From: Spirochaetaceae bacterium
GTDB lineage: Bacteria; Spirochaetota; Spirochaetia; DSM-27196; PWMO01
NCBI GenBank assembly: GCA_007693485.1
Contig: REDM01000215.1
Coordinates: forward strand, 1 to 36,816
DNA: 36,816 bases
Direction of reading: 5' to 3'
The notes under the pieces were generated by a model, which worked only from the letters and a program-made list of their open reading frames with translations, ran no database searches and was not told the DNA's origin. Both the position numbers and the translations under genes were made by a program. Each line of letters starts with the position of its first letter. Position 1 is the first letter of the stretch. Below are positions 16,490-24,100 of this stretch, one piece after another.

Positions 16490-18189
16490 TTATTCGCAGA
16501 CGACGTTCGTTTTTCCGTCGAACCCTGCGCCATCCCCTGCGACTGCAGGAGATCGCGCGCACCTTTGTGGCGTACGGTCTTGCCGACTGGGTGCGGAAGC
16601 TCAAGCTCGACCGAAGCTTTCCCGTGCTTCGCCGCATGACCGGCTGGAACGAGCAACACCCCCAGGAGTCGACCCGCTGGGCCCTCCTGCGCTCATCACT
16701 GGAAGAGCTTGGGCCCACCTTCATCAAGCTGGGACAACTGCTCAGCAACCGTACCGACCTGTTGCCGGCGGAACTCCTGCGCGAGCTCGCCGGTCTGCAG
16801 GACAACGTGCAACCCTTTGAGTTCGCGGCGGTGCGTAAGATCATCGAAGCCGAACTCGACGCCCCAATGGAAACCATCTTTCCGTGGATTGATCCGGAGC
16901 CCCAGGCATCCGCGTCAATTGCCCAGGTGCACCGCGCGCGATTGCCAAGCGGCGACATGGTCGCGGTGAAGGTGCAGCGTCCCGACATCGATTACGTGAT
17001 CGAGACCGACATCGACATCCTGCTCTACATCGCCAACCTCGCAATGCGGTACCTTCCCGCGTCGAAGCATTTCGATCCGGTGGGAATTGTCGAAGAGTTC
17101 CGTGACTCGTTGAACGGCGAACTCGATTTCAACCGCGAGCGCGTGAATATGGAGCGCTTCCGCAAGCTGTTCGCTCGCAATCAGAGCATCCGCGTACCGC
17201 GCTCGTTCCCTGACTACAGCAGTGCGCGCGTACTGACCATGGAGTATATCGAGGGTACCAAGCTCTCGCAGATCGAGGCATCCGGCGGCAGCGGCTTCGA
17301 CACAAAACGGCTTGCACAGATTGGCGCGGACCTCGTGCTCGAACAGATCTTCCTGCACGGGTTCTTTCATGCCGATCCCCACCCGGGAAACATCCTGGTG
17401 CTCGACAATTCGGTGATCTGCTTCCTGGATTTCGGGATCGTTGGACGGGTACGTCCGGCTCAGCGGCACCACCTGACCGAAGCGGTGGTGGGCGCCTTTC
17501 GCCGCGACGCCGCACGGGTGACCGATGCGGTACTTGGTCTCACGGGGAAGAACGCCTCAGCGGAGCATGACACCCACGACTTGGAGAACGACATCTCCGA
17601 TCTGATTGACGAGTACGTCGACGCTTCGCTCGGCGACGTGGATATCAACCGGTTTTTCCTGGAGCTGATCACCACAATTGTGAAGCACGATCTGTCGATT
17701 CCATCGAGCCTCATGCTCATGACCAAGGCGATGGTTTCCATTGAGGCGATCGGTGTCAATCTCGATCCTGAGTTCAACTTCATGGACGCGCTCGGTCCGT
17801 TTACCCGAAAACTCTTTCTCCACCGAATTGCACCGGGGAACCTCATCGAGGAAGGTTCCGAGCTGCTGCACGATTACGGCCGCCTTCTGCGGGACCTGCC
17901 GATCGACGCGCGGGACATTCTCAAGTTGACCAAGACCGGCCGCCTGCGGATTGGCTTTCGCGTCACCGGCCTCGAGCCATTGCGTCAGACGCTGGACGCC
18001 GTGAGCTACCGGCTGGTACTGGGGTTTGTACTCGCAGCGCTCCTGGTCAGCTCGTCGCTGATCATTCAGGCAAACGTTCCTCCGCTGTTTGGAACGGTAT
18101 CGATTATCGGACTCACCGGGTACGCGATCTCGGGCGTGCTCTCGCTGGGTCTCTTTGTGTCGATGGCCGTCCGCTTCTTCCGGCGCTGA
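16486..18189 (+). CDS. UbiB/AarF/ABC1-family atypical kinase
   Basis: 567 residues, GTG start overlapping the SixA-like stop. Family motifs: Lys81-x-Gly-Gln (FIKLGQLLSNRTDLLP), the Ala-rich loop ASASIAQVHRA (about 144-154), AVKVQRP with the ATP-site Lys, catalytic HADPHPGN (about 295-302) and FLDFGIVGRV. Two membrane segments end the protein (about 505-530 and 535-560). UbiB proteins support isoprenoid quinone synthesis or lipid transport at the membrane. The quinone reductase-like first gene of this operon fits a quinone link. Cofactor and substrate are unknown. Confidence 0.92.
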   Translation: MIIRRRRSFFRRTLRHPLRLQEIARTFVAYGLADWVRKLKLDRSFPVLRRMTGWNEQHPQESTRWALLRSSLEELGPTFIKLGQLLSNRTDLLPAELLRELAGLQDNVQPFEFAAVRKIIEAELDAPMETIFPWIDPEPQASASIAQVHRARLPSGDMVAVKVQRPDIDYVIETDIDILLYIANLAMRYLPASKHFDPVGIVEEFRDSLNGELDFNRERVNMERFRKLFARNQSIRVPRSFPDYSSARVLTMEYIEGTKLSQIEASGGSGFDTKRLAQIGADLVLEQIFLHGFFHADPHPGNILVLDNSVICFLDFGIVGRVRPAQRHHLTEAVVGAFRRDAARVTDAVLGLTGKNASAEHDTHDLENDISDLIDEYVDASLGDVDINRFFLELITTIVKHDLSIPSSLMLMTKAMVSIEAIGVNLDPEFNFMDALGPFTRKLFLHRIAPGNLIEEGSELLHDYGRLLRDLPIDARDILKLTKTGRLRIGFRVTGLEPLRQTLDAVSYRLVLGFVLAALLVSSSLIIQANVPPLFGTVSIIGLTGYAISGVLSLGLFVSMAVRFFRR

Positions 18190-18228
18190 TCCTGCTTCTG
18201 CGCGACGAAGAACGTGGTCGCCGGATCA

Positions 18229-19497
18229 TCAGGTCTGGTGGAGCCGTACGAGGCGCTGGGCGACCAGCCGGGCCAGAAAGATGCCGTAGTGAGGCTTTTC
18301 TTTGATGGTGTTGATGAACTGCTCTTTCGACACCCGCAGCAGCCGGCCGTGCCCGATCGCGCGCACGGTGGCCGAGCGGCGATTGTTCAGGAGAAACGAC
18401 ATCTCCCCCACGAAGATGTCGGCCGGCGTCAGCGTTGAAACGCACCGGCCGCGCACAACAACCTCGTACTGACCCGATACGATGTAGTAGAGGTGACTTG
18501 ACTTCTCACCTTCGGTGAAGACGATCTCTCCGTCGCTGCACAGCAGTTCTTCCTGGTGGGCAAAAAGCTCGGGAACGGCCTGCGCGCCGCCGTCGTGATG
18601 GCGCATGCAGAAGCTCACCTCGTTCCCCTCATCGTTGTAGACCAGGGGCCCGAGATAGTGACTTGCCATGAAAATTCCACGACCGTGGCTCTCGGCTACG
18701 CCGTCCTTGCCAACCGGAGTCTGGTAGGAACGCCAGTCAAAACCCTCCCCCTCATCCCTGATGACAAACTCCGATTCCTGTGGACGGATCCGGTAACTCA
18801 GATACACCTTGCGCTGACTGATCTCGGGATCATCATTCTTTCGCCGGATAAGCTCCATCGGGTCTTTTCCCGTCGCCAACCACGCCGATTTTTCCTCGTA
18901 GGTGATACGACAATTGCCGTGCTCGATGGCGTTGATAAGCAGTTCCATGATCGCGACGTGAAACCGTTCCTGCTCTTCGGCACCAAGCAGCCCCGCGTTG
19001 AACAGAAAGTTCGCGATCAGATTGGAGTAGGTGGTGAGGTCAAACGGGTCATTGTCGAGTACAAAGCCACCCGAGAGATTGAGGCCGAGCAGCAGATGAA
19101 GGTCGCGCTGATAGAGGATTGAGTCGTTGGTACTGAGGATTCGCAGCAGCCGTGGAATGTAGAAATCGAGCCGATGATGCTCGATGATGGAGATCACATT
19201 CAGCCGCGTCAGGGCGGCCGGAATGGGCGCGCACACCGACGCGTCGTACACCAGGATGATGCCCCCCGAGTGCAGCCAGGGGTCTTCGCGCATCGCCCGT
19301 AGCACATCGGACGCGGGGATGACCGGATCGTTTATGGAGAGCAGCGACAGCTGCGGAAGCTCGTAATTGAGGTGCTGGATCGCCGCCGCGTGCGTATCAA
19401 GAAAGGTTGCCTCGAAATCTTCCGGGTACGCCTCGACCGCCGCGGAGAGAATGGAGTTCAGGGTCTGATCGGTACTGACAACTGCGATGCTCTTCAT
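18229..19497 (-). CDS. Pseudo-receiver, HATPase and cyclic-nucleotide-binding fusion
   Basis: 422 residues in three parts. 1-120 resembles a response-regulator receiver, but the acidic pocket is incomplete (VVSTDQ at the start; LLSINDP where the phospho-Asp strand ends). 150-300 is a HATPase_c domain of the RsbW/SpoIIAB kind with N box MELLINAIEHGN (184-195), G1 RDEGEGFDW (247-255) and G2 HGRGIFMA (271-278), without a His dimerisation domain. 310-422 is a cNMP-binding domain with phosphate cassette VGEMSFLLNNRRSATV (363-378). This suggests a protein kinase or anti-sigma-type switch tuned by cAMP or cGMP. Its own promoter carries TATAGT at 19534-19529. It is convergent with the UbiB-family gene. 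Confidence 0.85.
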   Translation of the reverse strand: MKSIAVVSTDQTLNSILSAAVEAYPEDFEATFLDTHAAAIQHLNYELPQLSLLSINDPVIPASDVLRAMREDPWLHSGGIILVYDASVCAPIPAALTRLNVISIIEHHRLDFYIPRLLRILSTNDSILYQRDLHLLLGLNLSGGFVLDNDPFDLTTYSNLIANFLFNAGLLGAEEQERFHVAIMELLINAIEHGNCRITYEEKSAWLATGKDPMELIRRKNDDPEISQRKVYLSYRIRPQESEFVIRDEGEGFDWRSYQTPVGKDGVAESHGRGIFMASHYLGPLVYNDEGNEVSFCMRHHDGGAQAVPELFAHQEELLCSDGEIVFTEGEKSSHLYYIVSGQYEVVVRGRCVSTLTPADIFVGEMSFLLNNRRSATVRAIGHGRLLRVSKEQFINTIKEKPHYGIFLARLVAQRLVRLHQT

Positions 19498-19528
19498 AGG
19501 ATGAAGCCCGGTTCCTGCTCTGTTTGCA

Positions 19529-19534
19529 ACTATA
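19529..19534 (-). promoter_or_regulatory. -10 element of the HATPase/cNMP gene
   Basis: TATAGT on the minus strand, 31 bases before ATG 19497; no good -35. Confidence 0.4.
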
Positions 19535-19592
19535 CTGCAATTCTCCCATTCCCGCCACCAAGTCGAAGACCCCGTGCGATAATCATCGCCGG

Positions 19593-20474
19593 TTATCCGT
19601 AGCGCGCGATCGCGGCGCGCACCGAACCCGCGTACCCACTGCCAAACAGATTCAGATGGTTCAGCACGTGGTACAGATTGTACAGATCGATCCGGTCACG
19701 GTATCCCGGCTGAAGTGGCGAGACCTCGCGGTATGCGTCCAGAAACCGCGGGGAGAATCCACCGAACAGCTCGGTCATGGCGAGATCTGCTTCCGGATGC
19801 CCGTACGAGACTGCGGGATCAATCAGCACCGCCTGACCATCGGCCCCGACCATGAAGTTGCCTCCCCAGAGATCGCCGTGCAGGAGCGACGGATGGTCCG
19901 GCTCTACCAGAACCCGGTCCAGCCGCTCGATCACCCGATGCACTCCGGCAACCATCGACGGGTCGGCGCTGCCGTTCCGTTCGGCGAGCGCAACCTGATA
20001 CCCGAGCCGGTACCGTCCGAAGAACTCGATCCACCCGACGGTGGGATGGTTGACCTGTTCGGTCCGGCCGATGTGGTTGTCGTGCGGGAACCCGCACCGA
20101 TCCCACTGGGACTCGCGATGAAGAGTCGCCATGTCGCGGCCAAAGCGCTCCCAGAAGTCTCCGGCGCGGGTCGCGGACTCCACGTGCTCGAGGAGGAGCC
20201 ACTGGGTCGCCGGCGACTCGTGCAGAGCAACAGGCGTAACCACCGCGGGGCCCGGCTGGGCACCCAGCGCATGGAGCCCCTCCGCCTCGGCTCGAAAGAG
20301 GCTCCGAAGGGCCCCACTGTTCTCTTTCAGGAAAAACCGTTGCCCACTGTCCAGCACGATGCTCGAGGTCTGATTGATCGAGCCACCCGAGACCGGACGC
20401 CGCCCGGTTATCGTCACCGTGCGGCACAGAACGGCGGAAAGCGCATCCTTCGGATCTGCATACCCTTCAACCAT
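19593..20474 (-). CDS. Fructosamine/ketosamine-3-kinase family protein
   Basis: 293 residues from ATG 20474, which overlaps the phosphatase stop (ATGGTTGA); the open frame upstream is a shadow. Protein-kinase-like fold: nucleotide-loop SGGSINQTS (29-37), FFLKEN with the ATP-site Lys50, catalytic HGDLWGGNF (199-207) and metal-binding IDPAVSYGHPEADLAM (218-233). Relatives phosphorylate O3 of ketosamines on proteins, which then fall off. Bacterial members generally prefer ribulosamines or erythrulosamines over fructosamines. The coupling to a low-molecular-weight phosphatase fits a deglycation pathway. Confidence 0.92.
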   Translation of the reverse strand: MVEGYADPKDALSAVLCRTVTITGRRPVSGGSINQTSSIVLDSGQRFFLKENSGALRSLFRAEAEGLHALGAQPGPAVVTPVALHESPATQWLLLEHVESATRAGDFWERFGRDMATLHRESQWDRCGFPHDNHIGRTEQVNHPTVGWIEFFGRYRLGYQVALAERNGSADPSMVAGVHRVIERLDRVLVEPDHPSLLHGDLWGGNFMVGADGQAVLIDPAVSYGHPEADLAMTELFGGFSPRFLDAYREVSPLQPGYRDRIDLYNLYHVLNHLNLFGSGYAGSVRAAIARYG

Positions 20475-20955
20475 CGGTTGTCTCGCGCTCCAACTGATCC
20501 AACAATGCACGGCAGGTTCGCTCGACAATCGTGAAGACGGTTTCAAATCCGTCGATTCCGCCGTACCAGGGATCGGGCACGTCGAGATTACCACGGGCAC
20601 TCGGGTCAAAGGATCGAAACATCACGATGCGCCGTCGCTGCTCGGCGGTCTCGGCGTTCCGTTGGAGGATGTCGTAATTGCTTCGATCCATCGCCAGGAT
20701 GATGTCGTTGTTGTCCAGGTCCGACTTCGCGAAGGATCGCGCGCGGTGCGAGACGGTCACGCCGTGTCCCGCGGCAACCTGACGCATGCGGGGATCGGCG
20801 TTCTCTCCCTGGTGGTACGCCGAAACGCCCGTTGAATCAACGCGGTAGCGATCAGCGAGGGCCCGCTCGTTGAGCAGATGGTTGAACACCGCCTCCGCGA
20901 GCGGGCTGCGGCAGATGTTTCCCTGGCAGACAAACATGATGCGAGTGTGTGACAT
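20467..20955 (-). CDS. Low-molecular-weight protein tyrosine phosphatase family
   Basis: 162 residues from ATG 20955. The P-loop CQGNICRS has nucleophile Cys10 and Arg16; the general-acid loop DPWYGG (Asp128) is typical. Members remove phosphate from phosphotyrosine or, as reported for human LMW-PTP-A from memory, from protein-bound ribulosamine 5-phosphate. Because the ketosamine-kinase gene starts inside its stop, the second role is attractive. TATAGT lies seven bases before the ATG, so the message is likely leaderless. Confidence 0.93.
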   Translation of the reverse strand: MSHTRIMFVCQGNICRSPLAEAVFNHLLNERALADRYRVDSTGVSAYHQGENADPRMRQVAAGHGVTVSHRARSFAKSDLDNNDIILAMDRSNYDILQRNAETAEQRRRIVMFRSFDPSARGNLDVPDPWYGGIDGFETVFTIVERTCRALLDQLERETTDG

Positions 20956-20962
20956 GCCCGCT

Positions 20963-20968
20963 ACTATA
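20963..20968 (-). promoter_or_regulatory. -10 element of the phosphatase/kinase operon
   Basis: TATAGT on the minus strand with seven bases to ATG 20955. It is divergent from another TATAGT at 21008-21013. Confidence 0.45.
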
Positions 20969-21007
20969 CTGAAAGCGGCTCCCCTGTTCAAACCGATTCT
21001 CGATGGC

Positions 21008-21013
21008 TATAGT
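21008..21013 (+). promoter_or_regulatory. -10 element of the small membrane protein gene
   Basis: TATAGT with eight bases to ATG 21022. TTCAAA (20987-20992) upstream is at a short 15-base spacing, so the -35 is weak. Confidence 0.4.
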
Positions 21014-21021
21014 ACCGATCT

Positions 21022-21210
21022 ATGGAACGTCACAAGCGGTTTTTTTTGCTCAGCTTTGTACTTCTGGCGATTGCGATCATCTTTCTGGCGGGGTATCTGA
21101 TTGTCTACTACCGGGCCCACGGTTCTCTGGGCGGATCCACGATCCAACCCTGGCTGGGCCGGTCGGAATCAATCACAAGCGTGGTTGCGATCTCGGGGAT
21201 CTCGACGTAG
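21022..21210 (+). CDS. Small single-pass membrane protein
   Basis: 62 residues. Basic start MERHKRFF, then one strong membrane segment (about residues 8-29, LLSFVLLAIAIIFLAGYLIV), then a polar tail. The membrane segment lies in sequence not covered by another gene, which argues against chance, but the last 103 bases run antisense through the 3' end of the 21108-21563 gene. A -10 lies just upstream. Function unknown; it may be a genuine small protein or the remnant of a longer one. Confidence 0.5.
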   Translation: MERHKRFFLLSFVLLAIAIIFLAGYLIVYYRAHGSLGGSTIQPWLGRSESITSVVAISGIST

Positions 21211-21563
21211 AGCAGCCCGCGACTGTGGCGCAACCGCAGATTCATCACCGCGGCCTGTTCCATTGAACGGGGGAGCGTAACCAGATGGTTGAACGCTTCG
21301 GACAGATCGATGAGAATCGGCTCCGCGCTCGCCGCTTCAAAGACCAGAAAAAACTGCCCATACAGACCCGAACGCTCGGCCTCAAACAGGACCGCCCCGT
21401 TCGCCTGTCCGTCCCGAAACCGATACACCGGACCGCTCCGTTCGACCTGCACCACCTGAGCGAGCATACCGGCGTCGAGCACCTCAACGGTGAATTGTGG
21501 TACCGACGGGGCGATCAGGTGAACCGAGAGTATCAGTGCAGAAATGAGTTGCGTAGCCATCAT
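21108..21563 (-). CDS. Unknown secreted protein
   Basis: 151 residues; two adjacent ATGs (21563, 21560) behind AGGGGAG. A hydrophobic N-terminus (MMATQLISALILSVHLIAPS) looks like a signal peptide or anchor. The rest is beta-rich (QFTVEVLDAG, SGPVYRFRDGQANGAVLF, LYGQFFLVFE, GLLYVEIPEI) with no motif I recognise. It lies 73 bases downstream of the CheY gene and could be cotranscribed. Its 3' end overlaps the convergent small membrane protein gene. Confidence 0.7.
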   Translation of the reverse strand: MMATQLISALILSVHLIAPSVPQFTVEVLDAGMLAQVVQVERSGPVYRFRDGQANGAVLFEAERSGLYGQFFLVFEAASAEPILIDLSEAFNHLVTLPRSMEQAAVMNLRLRHSRGLLYVEIPEIATTLVIDSDRPSQGWIVDPPREPWAR

Positions 21564-21636
21564 CGCGTCTCCCCTGTCAGTATCGGCAGAAAATCAGCCG
21601 GTAGCGGTACGAAACGACGAAAGCCGCGCGGTGGGC

Positions 21637-22002
21637 CTATCCAATGAGCTTCTTCACAACCTGAAGCAGCTTCTCCGCGTTGAAGGGCTTCACGATCCAA
21701 CCGGTGGCTCCCGCCGCCTTGCCTTCGTCCATCTTCGACGACTGTGATTCCGTAGTCAGCACAACCACGGGAACAAACTGATACGCAGGATTTTTGCGAA
21801 CATTGGCGGTCAGGGTAATGCCATCCATGTTGGGCATGTTGACATCGGTGATGATAAGATCAAACGTTGCGCCGTCGAGCTTGCCGAGCGCATCGACACC
21901 GTCCTCGGCCTGCACCACACCGTATCCCGCTTGATCGAGCACAAACGCAACGCTTTGTCGAATTGCGGAAGAATCATCTACCACGAGCACAGTTTTTGCC
22001 AT
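21637..22002 (-). CDS. CheY-like single-domain response regulator
   Basis: 121 residues from ATG 22002, with GAGAGGAAA upstream; the receiver fold begins at MAKTVLVVDDS. All key residues are present: Asp9/Asp10, phospho-acceptor Asp53 (ITDVNMPNMDG), Thr83 and Lys105 (WIVKPF). The TTESQSSKMDEGKAAGATGW stretch is common in chemotaxis CheY proteins. There is no output domain and no kinase, CheA or CheW gene is in the window, so its partner is unknown. Promoter TTGCGC-17-TATACT lies just before it. Confidence 0.93.
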   Translation of the reverse strand: MAKTVLVVDDSSAIRQSVAFVLDQAGYGVVQAEDGVDALGKLDGATFDLIITDVNMPNMDGITLTANVRKNPAYQFVPVVVLTTESQSSKMDEGKAAGATGWIVKPFNAEKLLQVVKKLIG

Positions 22003-22020
22003 CGGTTTCCTCTCGCTCGT

Positions 22021-22049
22021 AGTATAGAGCAATCACCCGTTTGGCGCAA
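22021..22049 (-). promoter_or_regulatory. Promoter of the cheY-like gene
   Basis: TTGCGC (22049-22044), 17-base spacer, TATACT (22026-22021), 18 bases before ATG 22002; a ribosome-binding site fits in the short leader. Confidence 0.5.
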
Positions 22050-22089
22050 GGCAAAGCACCTCCATTTTATTTAAAGTCACCGCTGATGG

Positions 22090-23082
22090 TCAGGAGCGCG
22101 CCGGCGGAAGCCCCAAGAGCGCCCGTATGTCAGGACGGTCGATGTTTGAGCGATCAACGTAGACCGCCCCCGTGTCGATGCGGCGTGGAATTGCCCGTCC
22201 TTCCAGGTGATCGTATAGCGCCCGTATTCCCAGGTACCCCATGTTGAAGGGATTCTGCACGACAAATCCGTCGATCAGCTCGGCGCGCAGCAGCTGAATC
22301 TGCTGCGCTGACGCATCAAACCCAACCAGCGCTACCCGGTCGACCGCTCCAGCTTCCTGAAGCCCGAGCGCCGCCCCCACCGCCGAGCCCTCATTTGCAG
22401 CAAACATCCCCGCCAGATCGGGATGACGGCGCACCATGGTAACCGCAAGCTCAGCCGATTGGTCGTGAAACCCGCCTCCGTACACCGGCTCCAGTACCAC
22501 GATCTGGGGATAGGCTGTCCGCATTCGCTCGAGAAACCCATCGCGCCGATCGACACCCGATCGCGAGGTACGATCGTGAACGATAAGGCCAACGGTTCCC
22601 TGCCCACTAATCAGCCGTGCAAGCCGATCTGCTGCGAGAGCTCCCCCGGCCCGATTATCGGTTTCAACCACCGTGACCGGCAGGTCTGAATTGACCCCCG
22701 AATCGAAGGTGGCAACCGGTATCCCCTGCGCAACTGCTTCTTCCACCAGAGGCACCATGGCATCCGCATCCAGGGCGGCAAGCAGTATCGCGGACGAACG
22801 CCTCACGATCGCGTTGCGCATCATGGTAACCTGCACGTCGACCATCGCCTCTGTTGCGGGTCCCTCAAAGGTGACGCGAATCCCCAATTCCTGCGCCGCC
22901 TCCAAGGTGCCACGACGCACGGTTTGCCAGAACTCGTGCTGAAAGCCCTTGCTGATAACCGATATGAAGATGTCATGCTCACCGGACGGTCGGTCTGAGG
23001 CACCCTCCCGTCGGCCAACGGCAAAGAGCGTTACGGAAAAGGCGAGAACCAGAACCAGTGCAGCGGCGCGTGTCTTGTACAT
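22090..23082 (-). CDS. Periplasmic sugar-binding protein (RbsB-like, ABC import)
   Basis: 330 residues from ATG 23082 behind GGAGA. The signal sequence MYKTRAAALVLVLAFSVTLF is followed by AVG with no lipobox Cys, so it is probably cleaved and periplasmic. Type I periplasmic-binding fold of the ribose/galactose family: SVISKGFQHEFWQTVRRG (about 43-60), AILLAALDADAMVPLVEEA, GIPVATFDSGVNSD, TDNRAGGALAADRL, and VALVGFDASAQQ with QNPFNMGYLG at the hinge. No permease or ATPase gene is adjacent, so it is an orphan here. It is divergent from a PfkB kinase, which suggests a shared sugar. Confidence 0.92.
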   Translation of the reverse strand: MYKTRAAALVLVLAFSVTLFAVGRREGASDRPSGEHDIFISVISKGFQHEFWQTVRRGTLEAAQELGIRVTFEGPATEAMVDVQVTMMRNAIVRRSSAILLAALDADAMVPLVEEAVAQGIPVATFDSGVNSDLPVTVVETDNRAGGALAADRLARLISGQGTVGLIVHDRTSRSGVDRRDGFLERMRTAYPQIVVLEPVYGGGFHDQSAELAVTMVRRHPDLAGMFAANEGSAVGAALGLQEAGAVDRVALVGFDASAQQIQLLRAELIDGFVVQNPFNMGYLGIRALYDHLEGRAIPRRIDTGAVYVDRSNIDRPDIRALLGLPPARS

Positions 23083-23094
23083 TTCGTCTCCATT

Positions 23095-23115
23095 TTCCAT
23101 TATACCATAATGGAA
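23095..23115. promoter_or_regulatory. Palindromic operator candidate in the divergent promoter
   Basis: Perfect 9-3-9 inverted repeat TTCCATTAT-acc-ATAATGGAA. It contains the extended -10 TGGTATAAT (23107-23099) of the binding-protein gene and a CATAAT (23106-23111) facing the kinase gene. One regulator could control both. No regulator gene adjoins it. Confidence 0.55.
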
Positions 23116-23126
23116 GGAGGCATGAT

Positions 23127-24065
23127 GTGATCCTATGCTGTGGCGAAGCCTTAATTGATTTTATTCCCATCCCGGCTCGGGACGGCCGGACCTGTTTTCT
23201 CCCTGCGCCGGGTGGATGCCCGTACAACTCCGCGGTCTCCGCGGGGAGGCTGGGAGCCCCCGTCGCCTTCCTCGGCCGGATATCCCGGGATTTCTTTGGC
23301 GATCAGATTCTGGACCGATTGGCGGCAAACAATGTTGCGACTGATCGCGTAATTCGAAGCGATCAACCCACCACCCTCGCCTTCGTAAAACGAAACGAAA
23401 AGGGAGAGGCACAATACGCCTTCTTTGCCAACGACTCCGCGGACCGGAACCTCTCGCCGGCCGACATTCCGGACGATCTCACGCCCGCAGCGTGTCTCGT
23501 GTTTGGTTCGATTTCGCTCCTGATGGAACCGGGCGCGACCACCATCGAGCAACTCGTGAAGCGCGAGGCGGGGAAACGCGTGCTCTCCTTTGACCCAAAC
23601 ATCCGTCCGGGCCTGATCCACGACCGAATCGCCTACCTGAAACGGTTTGTCGACCTCGCCTCGGTGTCGACGATCGTGAAGATCAGCGATGCGGACCTCG
23701 AGTGGCTCTATCCCGCAACCGACCCGATTGATGCTGCTCGTGCGCTGGTACAGGCCGGAACCACGCTGGTGATTGTTACCATGGGTGAGCACGGCTCCCG
23801 GGCGATCTCGCGATCGATCGACGTGGCGGTCGCCGCGGTGGAAACCACGGTGAGCGATACCGTTGGTGCGGGCGACTCGTTTCATGCCGGCGTGCTGACC
23901 TGGCTCCTTGACCACGGGCTGCTCTCGATTGAGGCGATCACCGCCCTCTCGGCCGCGGACGCCAAATCTGCGTTGACCTTTGCCGCTCACGTCGCGGCGG
24001 TCACCTGTTCGCGCGAAGGGGCCGACCCTGCCCACCGTCACGAACTGCCGGAGTCAATCCGGTAG
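23127..24065 (+). CDS. PfkB-family carbohydrate kinase (fructokinase-like)
   Basis: 312 residues from a GTG six bases after GGAAGGAGG. Ribokinase fold: N-terminal CCGEALIDFIP (4-14), sugar-binding GGCPYNSAVSAGRLG (about 31-45), LSFDPNIRPGL (about 158-168) and the catalytic anion hole DTVGAGDSFHAG (about 243-254). The GEALIDF opening and DPNIRP are typical of fructokinases, but 2-keto-3-deoxygluconate or other sugars are possible. Divergent promoter shared with the sugar-binding protein; convergent with pepD 35 bases away. Confidence 0.92.
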   Translation: MILCCGEALIDFIPIPARDGRTCFLPAPGGCPYNSAVSAGRLGAPVAFLGRISRDFFGDQILDRLAANNVATDRVIRSDQPTTLAFVKRNEKGEAQYAFFANDSADRNLSPADIPDDLTPAACLVFGSISLLMEPGATTIEQLVKREAGKRVLSFDPNIRPGLIHDRIAYLKRFVDLASVSTIVKISDADLEWLYPATDPIDAARALVQAGTTLVIVTMGEHGSRAISRSIDVAVAAVETTVSDTVGAGDSFHAGVLTWLLDHGLLSIEAITALSAADAKSALTFAAHVAAVTCSREGADPAHRHELPESIR

Positions 24066-24100
24066 CGCAACGGCGGCAGTCCGTACCCGAGGGCGTCTCG

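Noticed and set aside
20475-20609. 45-codon N-terminal extension of the ketosamine kinase
   Set aside because: It is a frame-shifted reading of the phosphatase C-terminus; the overlap start at 20474 is a typical coupling site.
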